Shown one piece after another: positions 43,546 through 55,119 of a DNA stretch of 64,000 nucleotides (position 1 is its first letter; each line of letters opens with the position of its first letter). A program made the position numbers and the translations under genes. A model generated the notes under the pieces. It worked only from the letters and a program-made list of their open reading frames with translations. It was not told where the DNA came from and ran no database searches. This stretch comes from Ancylostoma caninum (taxonomy: Eukaryota > Nematoda > Chromadorea > Rhabditida > Ancylostomatidae): the NCBI GenBank assembly GCA_037903475.1, contig JBAJFG010000404.1:1-64000 (forward strand). The letters are read 5' to 3'.

Positions 43546-44496
43546 AACCCTACTTTTGGACATGATCTTCTCCACCTCCCCCCCCCCCCTCCCACCCTCA
43601 CCATCGTCCCGCTTTTGCTGCTACACACTTCTCAATTGCTGCTTAAGCTTCCTTCCTTTCAGCAGCAGTAGAGGAGAGGATGAAGGCAAGTTTTGGGGTG
43701 TTTTATGCTTGTTTCATATGCAACATGGTTCTCCCATGCGATCATGTGATAAATAAAAATTATGAGAAAACTAGGGAAGAAGCCCACGTCCAGAAATAGG
43801 CGTTGACCTCTATGCAGTACTAAGTTAGAGCTGTCTTACTGCTGCACAATTATCAAAGTTAACATTTCACCAATCATATCTTTTCATGTGAACAGAAATT
43901 CGAAACCAATTTGAAATCTGAGATTTTACATGGGAAGAAAAATCTCCATTTAAAATGTCATTAACATATGTATCCAGTCCAAGTCAGAAAACCTTAGATT
44001 ACCATCAAATTACTCGAGAAATGCCTGCAGTAAAAAATACCTAAAAATACCCGTGGTCGTGTAGATAAAGAAACAGTTATTGCGGAAAAAACCGCATATG
44101 CAAAGGATATGTACCTACCGGAAGGTAAAAGTTGGAAATGAGCAAGAACCATTTCCTTGCGATTGCTCCGGCTCAGCTTAGAATCTGTAGATGCCACCTA
44201 GATATCTCATAACTCCCAGCGATACTTGTTCACACTCTGTCCTTCATCCTGCAATCTCCGTTTCTCATTATATTCCCACGTTCTGCCCTTAAAAACTTTG
44301 CGAATCACTTCGTCGTTGTTCTTTTCGTTGTCTGTTATACCTTGATTTGTACATAGGAACCAATTCTTGCCAGTGTAATTTCATTATGTTGTTAATTATG
44401 ACAATAAATTACGAAGAAAAACAATACTGTACACACTAAAAACAACATACGAATTAAAATGGTTACAGAGATCAAGGCAGGAGTGCTGTGAGCGCA

Positions 44497-46413
44497 CTAG
44501 TGACCCATTTCTGCATCTCTCATAGCGCTAAAGTCTGTGGACGCATGCTCAGCGCTCGGCTGATAGTTCTGCGGCTCGAAAGTCTGATTGGAGTCGGAAT
44601 CAAAGCCAGCTTCAGAGAAGCCAGTGTTAGAATCGTCATTGATATTTCCTCCGAAACGTGCCAGCCGGGGAGCGTTCGTAGCAGTGTTCGAGTCTGAACA
44701 TGGAACAGTTTGAAAAAAAAAAGATTAATAAAGCAAATAAATAATAAACAAATGGAAATAAAAAGAAAACTACAAATTAACAAACTACAAACTAAAAGCT
44801 ACAAAATCCAGAAATTTAAAAAATTCTAGTTAAATACTCAAAGCAAGAATAGAACATCTTGAAATTTATAAAGGAAAAAAGACAAAGAAACACTGACACA
44901 AAAATCTAGATTTCGTTCGTGCAAAGGCTCACCTTGGGAGTTTTCCTCCGTAGATTGTATCGTATTGCTCGTATCTTCATCCACTGCCGGTTTGGGTATC
45001 TTTGGCGGTGGTATATTCATTTGTGCAGTCACTAAAAAGAATGATTAGGTGTAGAAAGCCTGACTTCTAAGGTCTCGTTCTGAAAAAAATCCTAAGATTA
45101 GTCCAAAACCAGGAAATATCGTTCAAAGCCATAGCAGGACGGGGAAATACTTTCTTTACATCTAAATTAACCATATTTTTTTCGATGACAATTTTACTTC
45201 TGAAACACGAGCAGTGAACAATGACGTAGAATCAGAAGCGAGCAATCTTCGGACTCCTGAGTCCAAGATCACAGCAAGAAAATTACCGAAGGGATGTCTA
45301 GGGTGGGCCCGCATAAACGAAAGAATTGACGCAGTCTGATACTCTCCTATGTCACCAAAAGAATCAGCATAAGTGACCTTACCCCGGTGATACCCGAGCT
45401 ACAACACTGTGGCTTAATTAACATTAACTGGAAACTTGGCGAACTATCAAAGTATATCAAGCGGTTGCATTAAATCAGTGCAACCCACGAGGAGAGCATC
45501 GCATGAACCTCACATCCATTCTGTTACAAGCAGCCGTGCACACCGTACGCGATACAGATTGGATACTGATTTGATTTCTGCCCTGTGCATTTCGTCCTAC
45601 CTTGAAAGCTGAGGAAGTTAATACCGCGTTCAGACCTTCTACGTTCGAGCTTTTTCCAGGATGGAACTGCTTATGTTGGTTTGATGTTCAGAACTTTCGC
45701 CGTCTTTACAAGCATGCAGAAAAGTTGGCTCTAGGGAGGGTCTGAATCATTTTCAAAGCAGGTGCCTTGCTTATTCAACACTAACCACTTATAGCCACAG
45801 CTCAGCAATCGCTGAATCAGGTCATGTTCTCAACATTTAAATGGGAATAGTCACTTATGCAGATCTTTCTGATGGAATAGCTCAACAGGCAATCTAACAT
45901 CCTCATCATAAAATCGAAAATTCCCTTACTAAGCAGTGCTTTTATTAAAATTTTTGCTACCTGTCTTTGCGGTCATCTATCAATAAACTAATGAAGTTCC
46001 TAAATCATATACGATAGCTAAATCGTGCGAAACATTGCTGATTTGGTAAACTGCGTTGTCACAAGAAAAGTTAGAATTTCATGAAGATTCACAAAAATCA
46101 ATGGGGGAGAATCCTCAAATAATATTTGGTTTGCGTTGTCTTATAATGAAATCTTCTAAATCAGTGAACACCTCGCTCAAATAGGTGAAACTTTCTTTCC
46201 TCTTAAGTGGCTAGAAGAAAAACTTCACAAAGTTGATAAGGCAGCAGTGAACTTACCAGGAACCCATTTCTGTATCTTGATAGCAGTGTCCTTGATGAGA
46301 ACCCACTTCTTCTCCCATTTTCTAACTTTTTCTATTGAACTGATAACCTTCCGCAGCTCGTCCTTGGTGCGATTCCGTGTTTCGGCTCGGTGAGAGCGAT
46401 TGGCTGAATACAT
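44497..46413 (-). CDS. BCL7 family protein (SWI/SNF-associated), 3 exons
   Basis: Exons on the minus strand: 46413-46257, 45031-44933, 44693-44497. The phases join to 150 aa. Residues 1-54 carry the BCL7 N-terminal signature: [47 protein letters not shown]. The middle is Pro/Glu/Ser-rich ([16 protein letters not shown]). The C-terminus is Ser/Asn/Asp-rich ([20 protein letters not shown]) and ends EMGH. BCL7 proteins are small subunits of BAF/PBAF SWI/SNF complexes that contact the nucleosome. An acceptor (CACTTTCCAG|A) abuts the ATG, as in trans-spliced nematode genes. All splice sites are canonical (G|GTAAGT, G|GTGAGC). It is convergent with the MMP gene and divergent from the SPK-rich gene. 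Confidence 0.92.
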
Positions 46414-47736
46414 TCTGGAAAGTGATACTGGTAGAATAATGAAGCTTTCCAGAAGAAAAGTCATGCAAGTGAGCGAAAGTGAAACCAACAAAATCAAATG
46501 AAATAGTACTTATAAGGGAAATGAAAAAGTGAAAAAAAAATTCCATGCAATAGAACGATTTCGAAGACCAATTCATCGACACTGATAGGGTTCGACACAA
46601 GCATCATAGCTAAGACCAGTCGAAACAGGAAAACAGGAAGGAAACAACGGAAATACAGGGAAATAGGCATGAAAGTTAAAATTAAGCATAAGGTTGTCAA
46701 TTGCCGAGCTTCAACTCAAAGTTACCACGTCATAGACAACCCAAACTAATAAAACTAATGTTTTTAGTTCCCAGAGTTAAGATTGGTGGGAAAATCCACT
46801 TTGAAAGCCAGAACCAGGCGGAGTTAACACAAACTGTTGGAAATTGAGGCCGCAATGCCGAAATGGCAAGAAGCCAAAATCTCTCCGCCAGCGAGCGGTC
46901 GCAGCGCTGCCGCAATGGAGCGCGTAATCTGATCCACCGAAGGTCTTTCAGATCCGAGTACGTCTTCTCAAAATAAGTGATTTGAGTGGGAATTTGTTAT
47001 ATCTGTTAAGGAAAATAACCAATTTATTCCATAACCATAAAGGACAGCTTTAGGAATCCATTCGCTCAGCAAGTTTGGGTTATAAGGAGTATATGATGAA
47101 CCTGGCTCTAAATTGTAGTGGAAACTCGTGATAAACTATTCCATTAACGATCTAAGATACAAATTGTGTGAAAACCTAACAGATATCGGATGTCGTTCCA
47201 AATTTGCTAATTATAATGTTTTACGACTGTTACTGTAGGCCGATTAGTCAACGGACTTGAGTAAAAGGGTAACATGGTGCTGATAGGGCTCTCACTGCAC
47301 TGTGTTACAGACCTGAGTGCTCAGACTTGATCAATCATACCTTATTTCCGCAATTTCACCTCTCCACTTTCCTCCTGTCAACCTCCGACGGCTGGATGAC
47401 AAAAGATGTGCATGCTGTTTGAGGCGTGCATGATCGCGTCCATAGGCGCGTCGTAGTTCAAAATGCTGTCGTTTGCGTGCGTCGGAGTTGATTCATTCTT
47501 TTGTGCTAAATGAGTCTTTCAGGGCTTTCTTATAGACAAAACAGTGAGCTTCTCGTGGTTCAGACCACTTTCGCCCTGTGGCTATGGTGTGGAGATTCTA
47601 AACTAAAATTTTTTTCAATAAGAATCGAGGGTTTTCAAAGCGGCTGTCTATACCCACCTTGGTTTCATTGTTTCGACACTTTTACCCTAATTCGTGCTCG
47701 GAGTAGTTGTTTGAAGCCCCAATTCAACTATTTCCA
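46414..47736. promoter_or_regulatory. Divergent intergenic region between BCL7 and the SPK-rich gene
   Basis: About 1.3 kb separates the two start sites and probably carries both promoters. It contains a GC-richer stretch with GGCGCGTCGTAG and GCGTGCGTCGG near 47450-47490. No TATA box or operator can be named. Confidence 0.4.
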
Positions 47737-47743
47737 GGGTGTT

Positions 47744-50700
47744 ATGGTATGTGTGACTCGTTCATCATCAAAACATGAAGGAGCTGAAACGGAGGATACA
47801 ATTCCTCCTGTTCGTACAAGGGTTTGCTCATTATCTTAATTTCCTAGTTGTTGTATTGATTTTCTGTGACGCTATTTTTACCTCGGGTTGACATTTAATT
47901 GTTTCTTATTCCAGGGAAGAGCTTCAACCTCACGAAACGCCACATCAACCAGACGCACTCGCAGGAGTTCGGCGGTAGAGGACAGGTAGCACTAGCGATT
48001 TTTTTTTGATTTTCCTAGTTCAACCTGAAGTAATATTCCTGCTAGCATTACTATATCGATATTATTGTATTGATTCAGCTCAAATGATGCTGGCGCCAAC
48101 CAAGGATCGGAAATGTCTGATCATGGCTCACAAGCAAGCACTGGTACTGAATCGCAAAGAAATTCAGGTACACTGGTTGAATGACTTCTGTCTTCTGTTT
48201 TTGGAGACTTTCGTCGTTTTTTTTATTTTTTGCACAAGCTTTTACTTTTTTAAATAAAAATTGTTTAATACTACCAATGTCTTTATAGCCTCACCCAACC
48301 CATTGACTTCAACACCGAGTAGAAGACTGAGAAGAAAGGTTCGTTCCATATCATTTATTCGCATCCTGCCTTCTTTTTAAAAAAATAACAATGATAAACT
48401 GTTCACCCTGAACGCTTCTTCCTTTCTCAGCGAGGATCGGAGACTGGGAGTTGCGGAAGTTCGACGAGCATCACAGATCTTCAGGAAACAAGCAATGCTG
48501 AGAATCCGGTATCTGTTTTTATGTCCCGGAATTGTATGTTTTAGTATTTTTCCTCCGACGCTTATAAATTTTTTTAAAGATAGTTAAACCTATAGAGTTT
48601 TATTTTCCCTCCGACGCTTATAAAGTTTTTTCTTTAAAGATAGTTAAGCCTATAGAGTTTAACTGCAATGTGAAGTTGTGAGAAAAATTTTCTTCTCAGC
48701 GGGCTTACGAGATTGTTTCTCGTTGTAAATGTTTTCGGCTCACCAGCTTTTACTACTATGGCATATTTCATAGCGACATTGTCGTCGCTACTACTCAATA
48801 TCAGTCATTTTTCGTGCAGCTCCTCTTATACCACTACACCTATTCAATGCAAATTTTGCGATATGACACGAGAATTCGTAACATTTGTTTCCATCATTCT
48901 TATTTATGTTTTGTGACGTATGTCGCAGGCCTTACATTCTCATTCTCGCGTCTTCAATGGTAGACGTTTTTGTTTGCTGCTATTTATTAAATTACTAGTA
49001 TGCTTGCTGTTACCTCCGTACGATTTTGCGATTTTTTTCTCAGGAGTCTGAAACAACTGGATGTGCTGTTCAAGAAACGCCGAATGCTGGAAAACCGCCC
49101 GCATCCCCTTCCAGAAAACGAAGAGGATCGTCATCTTCAAGCCAGGTCAGTTGTTCCTCAGATACTACCCATTTATACAGCTTGGCCGTCCATCCAGTCT
49201 TTCTTTTAAGAATTAGCGTGGTCGAAACGTTGAGCACATCTTATAAATAAGGTTAACTGTGCCTGTTAAAGTATGTGTGGAATTCCCTCCAGACCACTAT
49301 ATAAGGGGAGGGGGGCAGATTCCGCAGATTGGATGAATTGGATCAAAATAGTTTTAATTTTATCACCTGTTAAAGAGAATGATTTGGTTATTACTGTATT
49401 TCAGGCCGCTGTCACACCTTCACCTGCTAGAATTACAAGAGCCATGAGAAAAGCCGGCATAACTACGCCGAAAGATGTAGTAGAGTTGGAAGTCGTACCT
49501 GAAGAGGAGTCAACTGAGGAATGGGTTTCAAAGTCCACCGAAAAGAAGGGGAAAGAGCGGAATTCTCCAGTGAAGTCACCTGCTGGTGGCAAAAAATCTG
49601 CATCGCCTTCGAAAGAAAGTAATGATGGAAATGCCGTTGAAGAAGGAATGACTCTCGAGGATGAACCTCTAGAAACGATAGCTTCTCCTGACACAAAGTC
49701 TGCGTTGAAGGCTGCTGAAGTTGCTTCACCCGAAAGGAAGCATGGTACTGATCGGTCAAGCAGTTCGCCTTCGAAGAAATCGCCCACCAAGGGGAGCACT
49801 CCTGGAGCAACAACTTGTCCAGCCAGAATAGAGCCAGAGGAAGCAGAAAAACCTACCGCTCCACCCTCGAAAAAGTCGCCTGTGAAGGATGTGACTCCTG
49901 AAGGTGTCTTAGATGCAGAAGCTATGGATGTGGAAGAGCAATCGTGTAGATCTCCCATAAAGAAATCCCCCACGAAGGAGGTATCGCCTGTCAAAGCTGC
50001 AGAAGTCATGGAATTGGAAGCGGATAGGGACAGTTCACCAGCTCGAAAGTCGCTATCAAAAAGGAAATCCTTGAAGGAGGCTGCGTCTCCTGAACCTCCC
50101 AAAGAAAGAAATGCAAGCTCACCAGTGAAGGGGTCACCTGTGAAAGAGGTTACCCCTGAAGCACTTCCGGAAATCGTTTCCGTAGAGGCGAAGTGCTCTA
50201 GTTCCGGAGACGAATCGGCTTTCAAAGAAAAAAGTCCCAAGGAAATTGCTGCTCCAGAACCTGTGGATCTTGAGGCGGAATTCGGAATTATTTCACCTAG
50301 AAGAGCAGTTTCTGACGAAGTGACCCCAATGAAGACCGTTACCGGAAGCGTGGAATTGGAAGCAGATCCCATGCGTTCGCCCACGAAGAAGTCACCTGTG
50401 AAAGAAGTTTCTCCTAAAAATGTTCTCTATTTTGAGGAGATGGACTCTGAAGAAGTCCAACCCATCGAATCTCCGCAAAAGAAATCACCTAAGAAGGTCT
50501 CGTCCCCACAAAAGAATCAGCCTGAGGAACTCCCAACTAGCTCATCTGGGAAAAAGTCACCCAGAAAGGCTGAGATTAGTGCAGTACTCGCATCAGAACA
50601 GCCCGAGGAACTCCCAACTAGCTCACATGGGAGAAAGTCACCCAGAAAGGCTGAGGTCAGTGCAGTACACGCATCAGAACAGCCTAAGGATGAGCCAGTC

Positions 50701-51644
50701 GTCGCCAGCTCAAGAAAATCAGCTAAAGGGGATGTTGTTCCTGATGTAGCCGCTGTGAAAAAGCAAAACATTGAGGAGGATGGTTCATTATCATGTGGAA
50801 AGAAGACCAAGGAAAGCGCTGAGGATGAAGGAATGGAGGTATCTGATCATGATGATGGCGGTCTCACAATCTCGAAGCGTAACCAGTCCCCTTCTAAGCT
50901 CTCTGGTGAGTGGAGAGTGGTATACCCTTAGTTGACACTGCAACTCGCAGCTGGTTATTTGTTCCGAGATCTTTCACGAATTTTCATTGCAGTACTTTTC
51001 AGAGTCTGCTGCTCCTGAGGCTGCCGTTCCAGAAGAATCTGGAAAGAAATCCAAAGGAAAGAAGCTGAAGAAGGCTACCAAGAAGGTAATGTTCATTTTT
51101 TAAATGCTACTGTCTTTGTCGGTTCTGCTTTTTGTCCTTGTCGAGTCGACTGCACATCACCCGCGATCTCTGTTGCAAGTCCATTGTTGAGGTAATGTCA
51201 TTTCCATGATTCTTTCGCTGTGCTGAGAGGATTTTGAGTGGTTTTTTTCCTTCCTTGCATCTTATGGCCTATGATTTTCCTGTCACATGCTTACGCATAG
51301 AACGCTGAAGACTTTTAGCGTGTGGTGCTGTCCTTTTCCGGTCTCATTGCATCAGTTTTATCGCAGTAGCTAGAAGTGTTTTTTAAATCCGAAAAGGGTC
51401 TGTTAGAGGGGCTATTCACTTGAATGGGATATTTTCCACATTCAAGACTTCGTATGTTTAGTATTCAGTACTGTTGACCAGTTGTACGGAAAATCATGGA
51501 ACACATTAATTCAACCTTTTCATGCTTGGCTTATAGTACAATTTCTTTCTTTCTTTTTTTTTTGCTCATTTAAGGTCTTGTAGGATTTATTGACACCTCC
51601 CCTCTCTCATATTACAGAGCAGCTCTTTAGATAAAACCAGGTGA
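47744..51644 (+). CDS. Ser/Pro/Lys-rich, probably nuclear protein of unknown function, 9 exons
   Basis: Exons: 47744-47821, 47915-47985, 48079-48167, 48289-48338, 48431-48508, 49044-49145, 49405-50905, 51003-51085, 51618-51644. The phases join to about 692 aa. The N-terminus is Arg/Ser-rich (ASTSRNATSTRRTRRSSAVE) and basic patches look like nuclear localisation signals (RKRRGSSS, KKSKGKKLKKATKK). The large exon (residues 157-657) contains ITRAMRKAGITTP and then many SP(V/T)K-type motifs (KKSPVKEV, KKSPTKEV, KKSPRKAE) among Glu-rich segments. These are consensus sites for proline-directed kinases and resemble histone-H1-type DNA-binding tails. No globular domain is recognised. An acceptor (TATTTCCAG) lies just before the ATG; the frame is also open back to an ATG at 47510. 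The last exon (SSSLDKTR, stop) is inferred from a strong acceptor and a nearby poly(A) signal; an alternative end is possible. Confidence 0.75.
48540..48660. repeat. Tandem 60-bp duplication in intron 5 of the SPK-rich gene
   Basis: CCCTCCGACGCTTATAAAG-like units followed by AAAGATAGTTAA and CCTATAGAGTTT occur twice in direct orientation with few differences. This is a recent local duplication. Confidence 0.7.
50518..50679 (+). repeat. 81-bp in-frame tandem duplication in the SPK-rich protein
   Basis: Two adjacent 27-codon units begin QPEELPTSS and share KSPRKAE(I/V)SAV and ASE. They differ at few positions. The unit length is a multiple of three, so the frame is kept. Confidence 0.85.
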
Positions 51645-51661
51645 ACATTTTGCGGACGAGA

Positions 51662-51667
51662 AATAAA
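51662..51667 (+). terminator. Poly(A) signal of the SPK-rich gene
   Basis: AATAAA lies 18 bases after the proposed TGA stop, which supports 51618-51644 as the terminal exon. The 3' UTR would be very short. Confidence 0.5.
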
Positions 51668-51679
51668 GAGTTGGAAGCA

Positions 51680-53988
51680 GCTCATAGTGTCTTGACCCAT
51701 TTGTTAACTCATTCGAAGTGATTCCCATGCCTGTGTTCTCTTAAAAGTAAGAAACATAGATACCAGAAGTATTGAGAGCATGAATTGATCTTGTTTGAGC
51801 TCATTGTAATCAATATTTATTAGTTACCTCATCTGCATCCTGGTGGGAATCCTAAAGAAACTGAGAAATGCTCACGGACTCGCCGATTTTTGATTATCGG
51901 TGTTCTGTTTTTGGAGAAGTTTTAGGCAATTTCGCTGTCATATTTATTTTTTTTAAATAATTCTATAGCTTCTTTTTATAGGACGATAGCCCTACGTTGC
52001 CATAGTCTTCATGTTTCACCTTCTCTCTCATATCCGTTTTTGTTACCCTCTCTATGGAATGAGGTTAAGATTGCTTAAGAGTTAATGATTTCCTTGAAAG
52101 GGGCTCGAAAAGGGTATAATTGGCGTGGCTGTACAAGGAAGGCATGATCGTCTCGTTTTTACAATGCTTGCGCACACAAATTGTAATAGTTTCCTCCCAA
52201 CGAATTGATAATAACCGATCATACGTGCACAGTAATAGTTGAATCTGTACGTTTTTATTTGAGTTTTCCTGTTACTCGGACTTGTCATTTAAGCCTTGTT
52301 GCAATTTCTTATTAGGAGAGAATTGCAAGCAAGTGACGGGGAAAAAGGAATTTGTTGTGCATAAGGATGCTTCGAGACGTGTTCTCTGTTTCTTTGCATT
52401 GTCGGATTTCCATGGCAGCTCTGAATTGATGTGAGGTCAGTATTGTTCTGTTACAGCAGGACATTGTTCTTCAGAGAGCGCATTTGAAATATTCATGAGC
52501 ATCTCAGGGGATTAGGGTACAGGCGTTCACATTTTTGTGGTAATACATGACGACAAAGGTGTGGGTGTGGGTGTTATTAATTTTTGAACTTGAGTTGAAC
52601 TGAACTTGTATGAGTTACTCAGAAACTTGATCAGGCTTGGACTGGAATGGGTGAGAGCGCAGCGAACTGAGGCACTCAAGGCGTCATCTGCAGAAATTGT
52701 CGCCAATGACTTTCTTGCAACAGGAGCAGATGAGAGTTGAGATTAAAATTGTCCACGTTGTCAGATCGTGAAAGTCGTGTTGGATACACGCAATAGAAAA
52801 TGATTGGCGCGACAAGTTCTTCTTCCCTTAGATTCGTCTGTCGATTCTTTTTAGGTTTCTTTCCCTTTTTTGGCAGTATTCGACGATACATTGATTCAAT
52901 CAATCGCAATGATGAACATTGATGGATGTTTTTATGCAGGAAATGGTCGCGACACCATAGTGCAGAATACAAGTCACTTAGCAAACGAAATTTGATGAAT
53001 ATTGGTGATCGAAGCGACACCTAAGCGCACTGTTGACTCTTTTATGTGTGTCCCCCCATTGACTATGATGAATTCTGTGCCAAACAAGTGTTCAGCAGGA
53101 AATGGAAAACTGGAAAGTAGGCGTGGCGTTAGGGAGGCGAACAGTTGTGAGGCTAAAACGTGCGTTCCCTCCTGTGTACTACTATGTGTTTTCATTTTAT
53201 TCGTTTGTTCGGTTTGAAATGTGCTTGATTGCTACTCTGGTGATGGCTTCTCCGTAAATAACATTCAATCAGGACTTTTGTTAGTTAATACATGGGTGTT
53301 GTGGCTCTAATTATTACTCTGTAGGAGATCATGAAAAGGTTATTTTTGGAAAGATGTCTTGCTGTTCATTTTTGAAAACTAAGCTTTGTTCATCTTTGCA
53401 TTATTTATGATTGAGTGTGAGTAATAATAAGGATATTTGCTTGAAGAGTCACTAAACCAATGCAATGCCTTCTTTACGGTCTTTGTCAAAAAGACAGGCG
53501 GATTTCTTTTTTTTTTTGCGAGTACATATCATCGCGGCCGCTGTGGTCGCGGTGGGACCTACTCCATTTTCTCACTTGGAGCATGTTCTCTACGCATCCA
53601 TCGCTTTGGTCCCACCGGTATTTCTGTAATCACGGAAACCGTCTCTTTTTGAGAAGGAATGTACGTGATTGCCTTAGAAGGTCATTCTTAGATGGTATGT
53701 ATGCGAAAGCCTCGACGCTATCATCCAGTTTTCATTTGAATCAAACTCTTGAGAAATCTATGAATAAATTAAGCAGTCATAATAATAAAATAGTAATGAT
53801 ATTGTCCTGTTAGAACTTTCGCGTCATATAAAATCGTTAGGAGGCCGGCTAATTGCAGGGATCACCGTTTAAATTCGTTAGAAACCACTCTCATTAATCA
53901 ATATTGTTTGCAGAGGAAATGGAAAAAAGAAGAAGAGTTTTCTCCTTGTTCAGTTTCTCGCCTTATTAGTTGAGATCCCAGAGTGACA
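51680..53988. other. Intergenic between convergent genes
   Basis: T-rich on the + strand with short ORFs (such as 52676-53020 minus and 53460-53813 plus) that lack splice context or domains. No gene is supported. Confidence 0.45.
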
Positions 53989-54686
53989 TTATCTTTGTAC
54001 TTTTTTAATCGCCTGTTTCTCATCGTTTTCCGTAGTCTGAACCGTAGTATCGTAAGTATGTAGTGAAGCTGAGGCCCTCAACACTGCTGAAACTTCTTCA
54101 GGATAGTTCTTCCAAAGAATTGACGCGGTGTAAAGCAGCTCAGTTGTTTCATCGCAATTGTGTACAAACACTATCATCCGCTTACTTCTCTCTGTGGAGC
54201 TGTAATTCGCTGTCAGCTGGATTATGAACGTCGACATCTGGATTGGCCGAGGCCAACGACGCTCCTGGCTGATTTCTGGTTATAGCACCTTGTTGCTGGG
54301 TATTATCAATGCTTTGAGCTAACCTCCGTCCCGTATCAGTACCGTTCCACCGGGTGCTGTTCCTGGTTTTCTGGCGGCAATGTAGGCGTGTAATCGATTG
54401 TGCCAGTGCCGCCTCCTCATCGCCGCATGTCAAAGGATACCGCACCGCCGGCTAACGTACACGTATCACAGGTGTTTTTATGTATGTGTGAGCTGCAGTC
54501 GTTGATTGCTAAACCCTGGAGTGCAAGTGTTATCGAGTCGAGCGTCGCGAGGCGCGGTGCTAGTCTCGCGGCGGCGTCCTGAGTCATTTGTTCCTGGACG
54601 TCGGGATAATTGAGCGTCGCCGAGCGATATCGGAACGGATCTGGGTTCTCGAAGCGCTGGACGAACTCCGGAGAAGTGGAGAGCAT
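53989..54686 (-). CDS. Unknown conserved-looking small protein, 3 exons, about 185 aa
   Basis: Exons on the minus strand: 54686-54463, 54370-54324, 54275-53989. The 48-base second intron and both phases are consistent. The ATG at 54686 follows an acceptor (TTGCCCGCAG) and an in-frame TAA, fitting a trans-spliced start. Exon 1 encodes MLSTSPEFVQRFENPDPFRY and a helical stretch, AAARLAPRLATLDSITLALQ. Exon 2 gives KPGTAPGGTVLIRDG. Exon 3 gives RRWPRPIQMSTFIIQLTANY, RMIVFVHNCDETTELLYTAS and a helical, charged C-terminus. Alternating hydrophobic strands (TVLIRD, TFIIQL, MIVFVH) and helices suggest a small globular alpha/beta fold with no signal peptide. I do not recognise the family. The first donor is weak and may be at 54457 instead. 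Convergent with the SPK-rich gene. Confidence 0.6.
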
Positions 54687-54699
54687 CGCCTGTTAGCTG

Positions 54700-55020
54700 C
54701 GGGCAACGTGCGTTCAACGATTTAGCCTCTTGACCCCGATCCCAGCAGCGATTATAGGCGCCGCCGCGGCGAGGTGGGATGGCTCGATTTCGATCGCTCC
54801 CGCGTTCCCACCACTCGAATTCGGCTGAAAAACCAAATTTGGAGTTCCAGGAAAGCAGAACTGCTTCTTTTCGCACTGGCAACTTCTTTTCTTCGTTTCG
54901 ATCGAGATGTGGAGAAGTAAAACCGCCAAGTTTTCGTAGAAACTGGTGTGAGGCGTGGCGAAATTTGGCGAACGTTACGAGTGATGCGTGTATGCGGGAG
55001 AGGCGGCGTTTCCATGTCAT
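54700..55020. promoter_or_regulatory. GC-rich 5' region of the 185-aa gene
   Basis: A CpG-rich stretch upstream of the minus-strand ATG. It contains another acceptor-like TTTGGTTTTTCAG followed by a frame with GNAGAIEIEPSHLAAAAPII. This may be a 5' non-coding exon, an alternative coding start or promoter sequence. Confidence 0.35.
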
Positions 55021-55119
55021 GTTTGCTCATATGCCCGAACGAGGTGCTCTTCAAATTTTGGTTTTCGCTCGAGTACAGTTCTTTATGATTTTACCATTCA
55101 ATATAATACTATTTTGAAT

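Noticed and set aside
49401..50384. 327-codon minus-strand ORF
   Set aside because: It is the antisense shadow of the large SPK-rich exon, whose repeated codons leave the opposite frame open.
54478..55020. 180-codon minus-strand ORF
   Set aside because: It overlaps the three-exon gene in another frame, runs through an acceptor and is kept open mainly by high GC. The spliced model has better codon and residue patterns.
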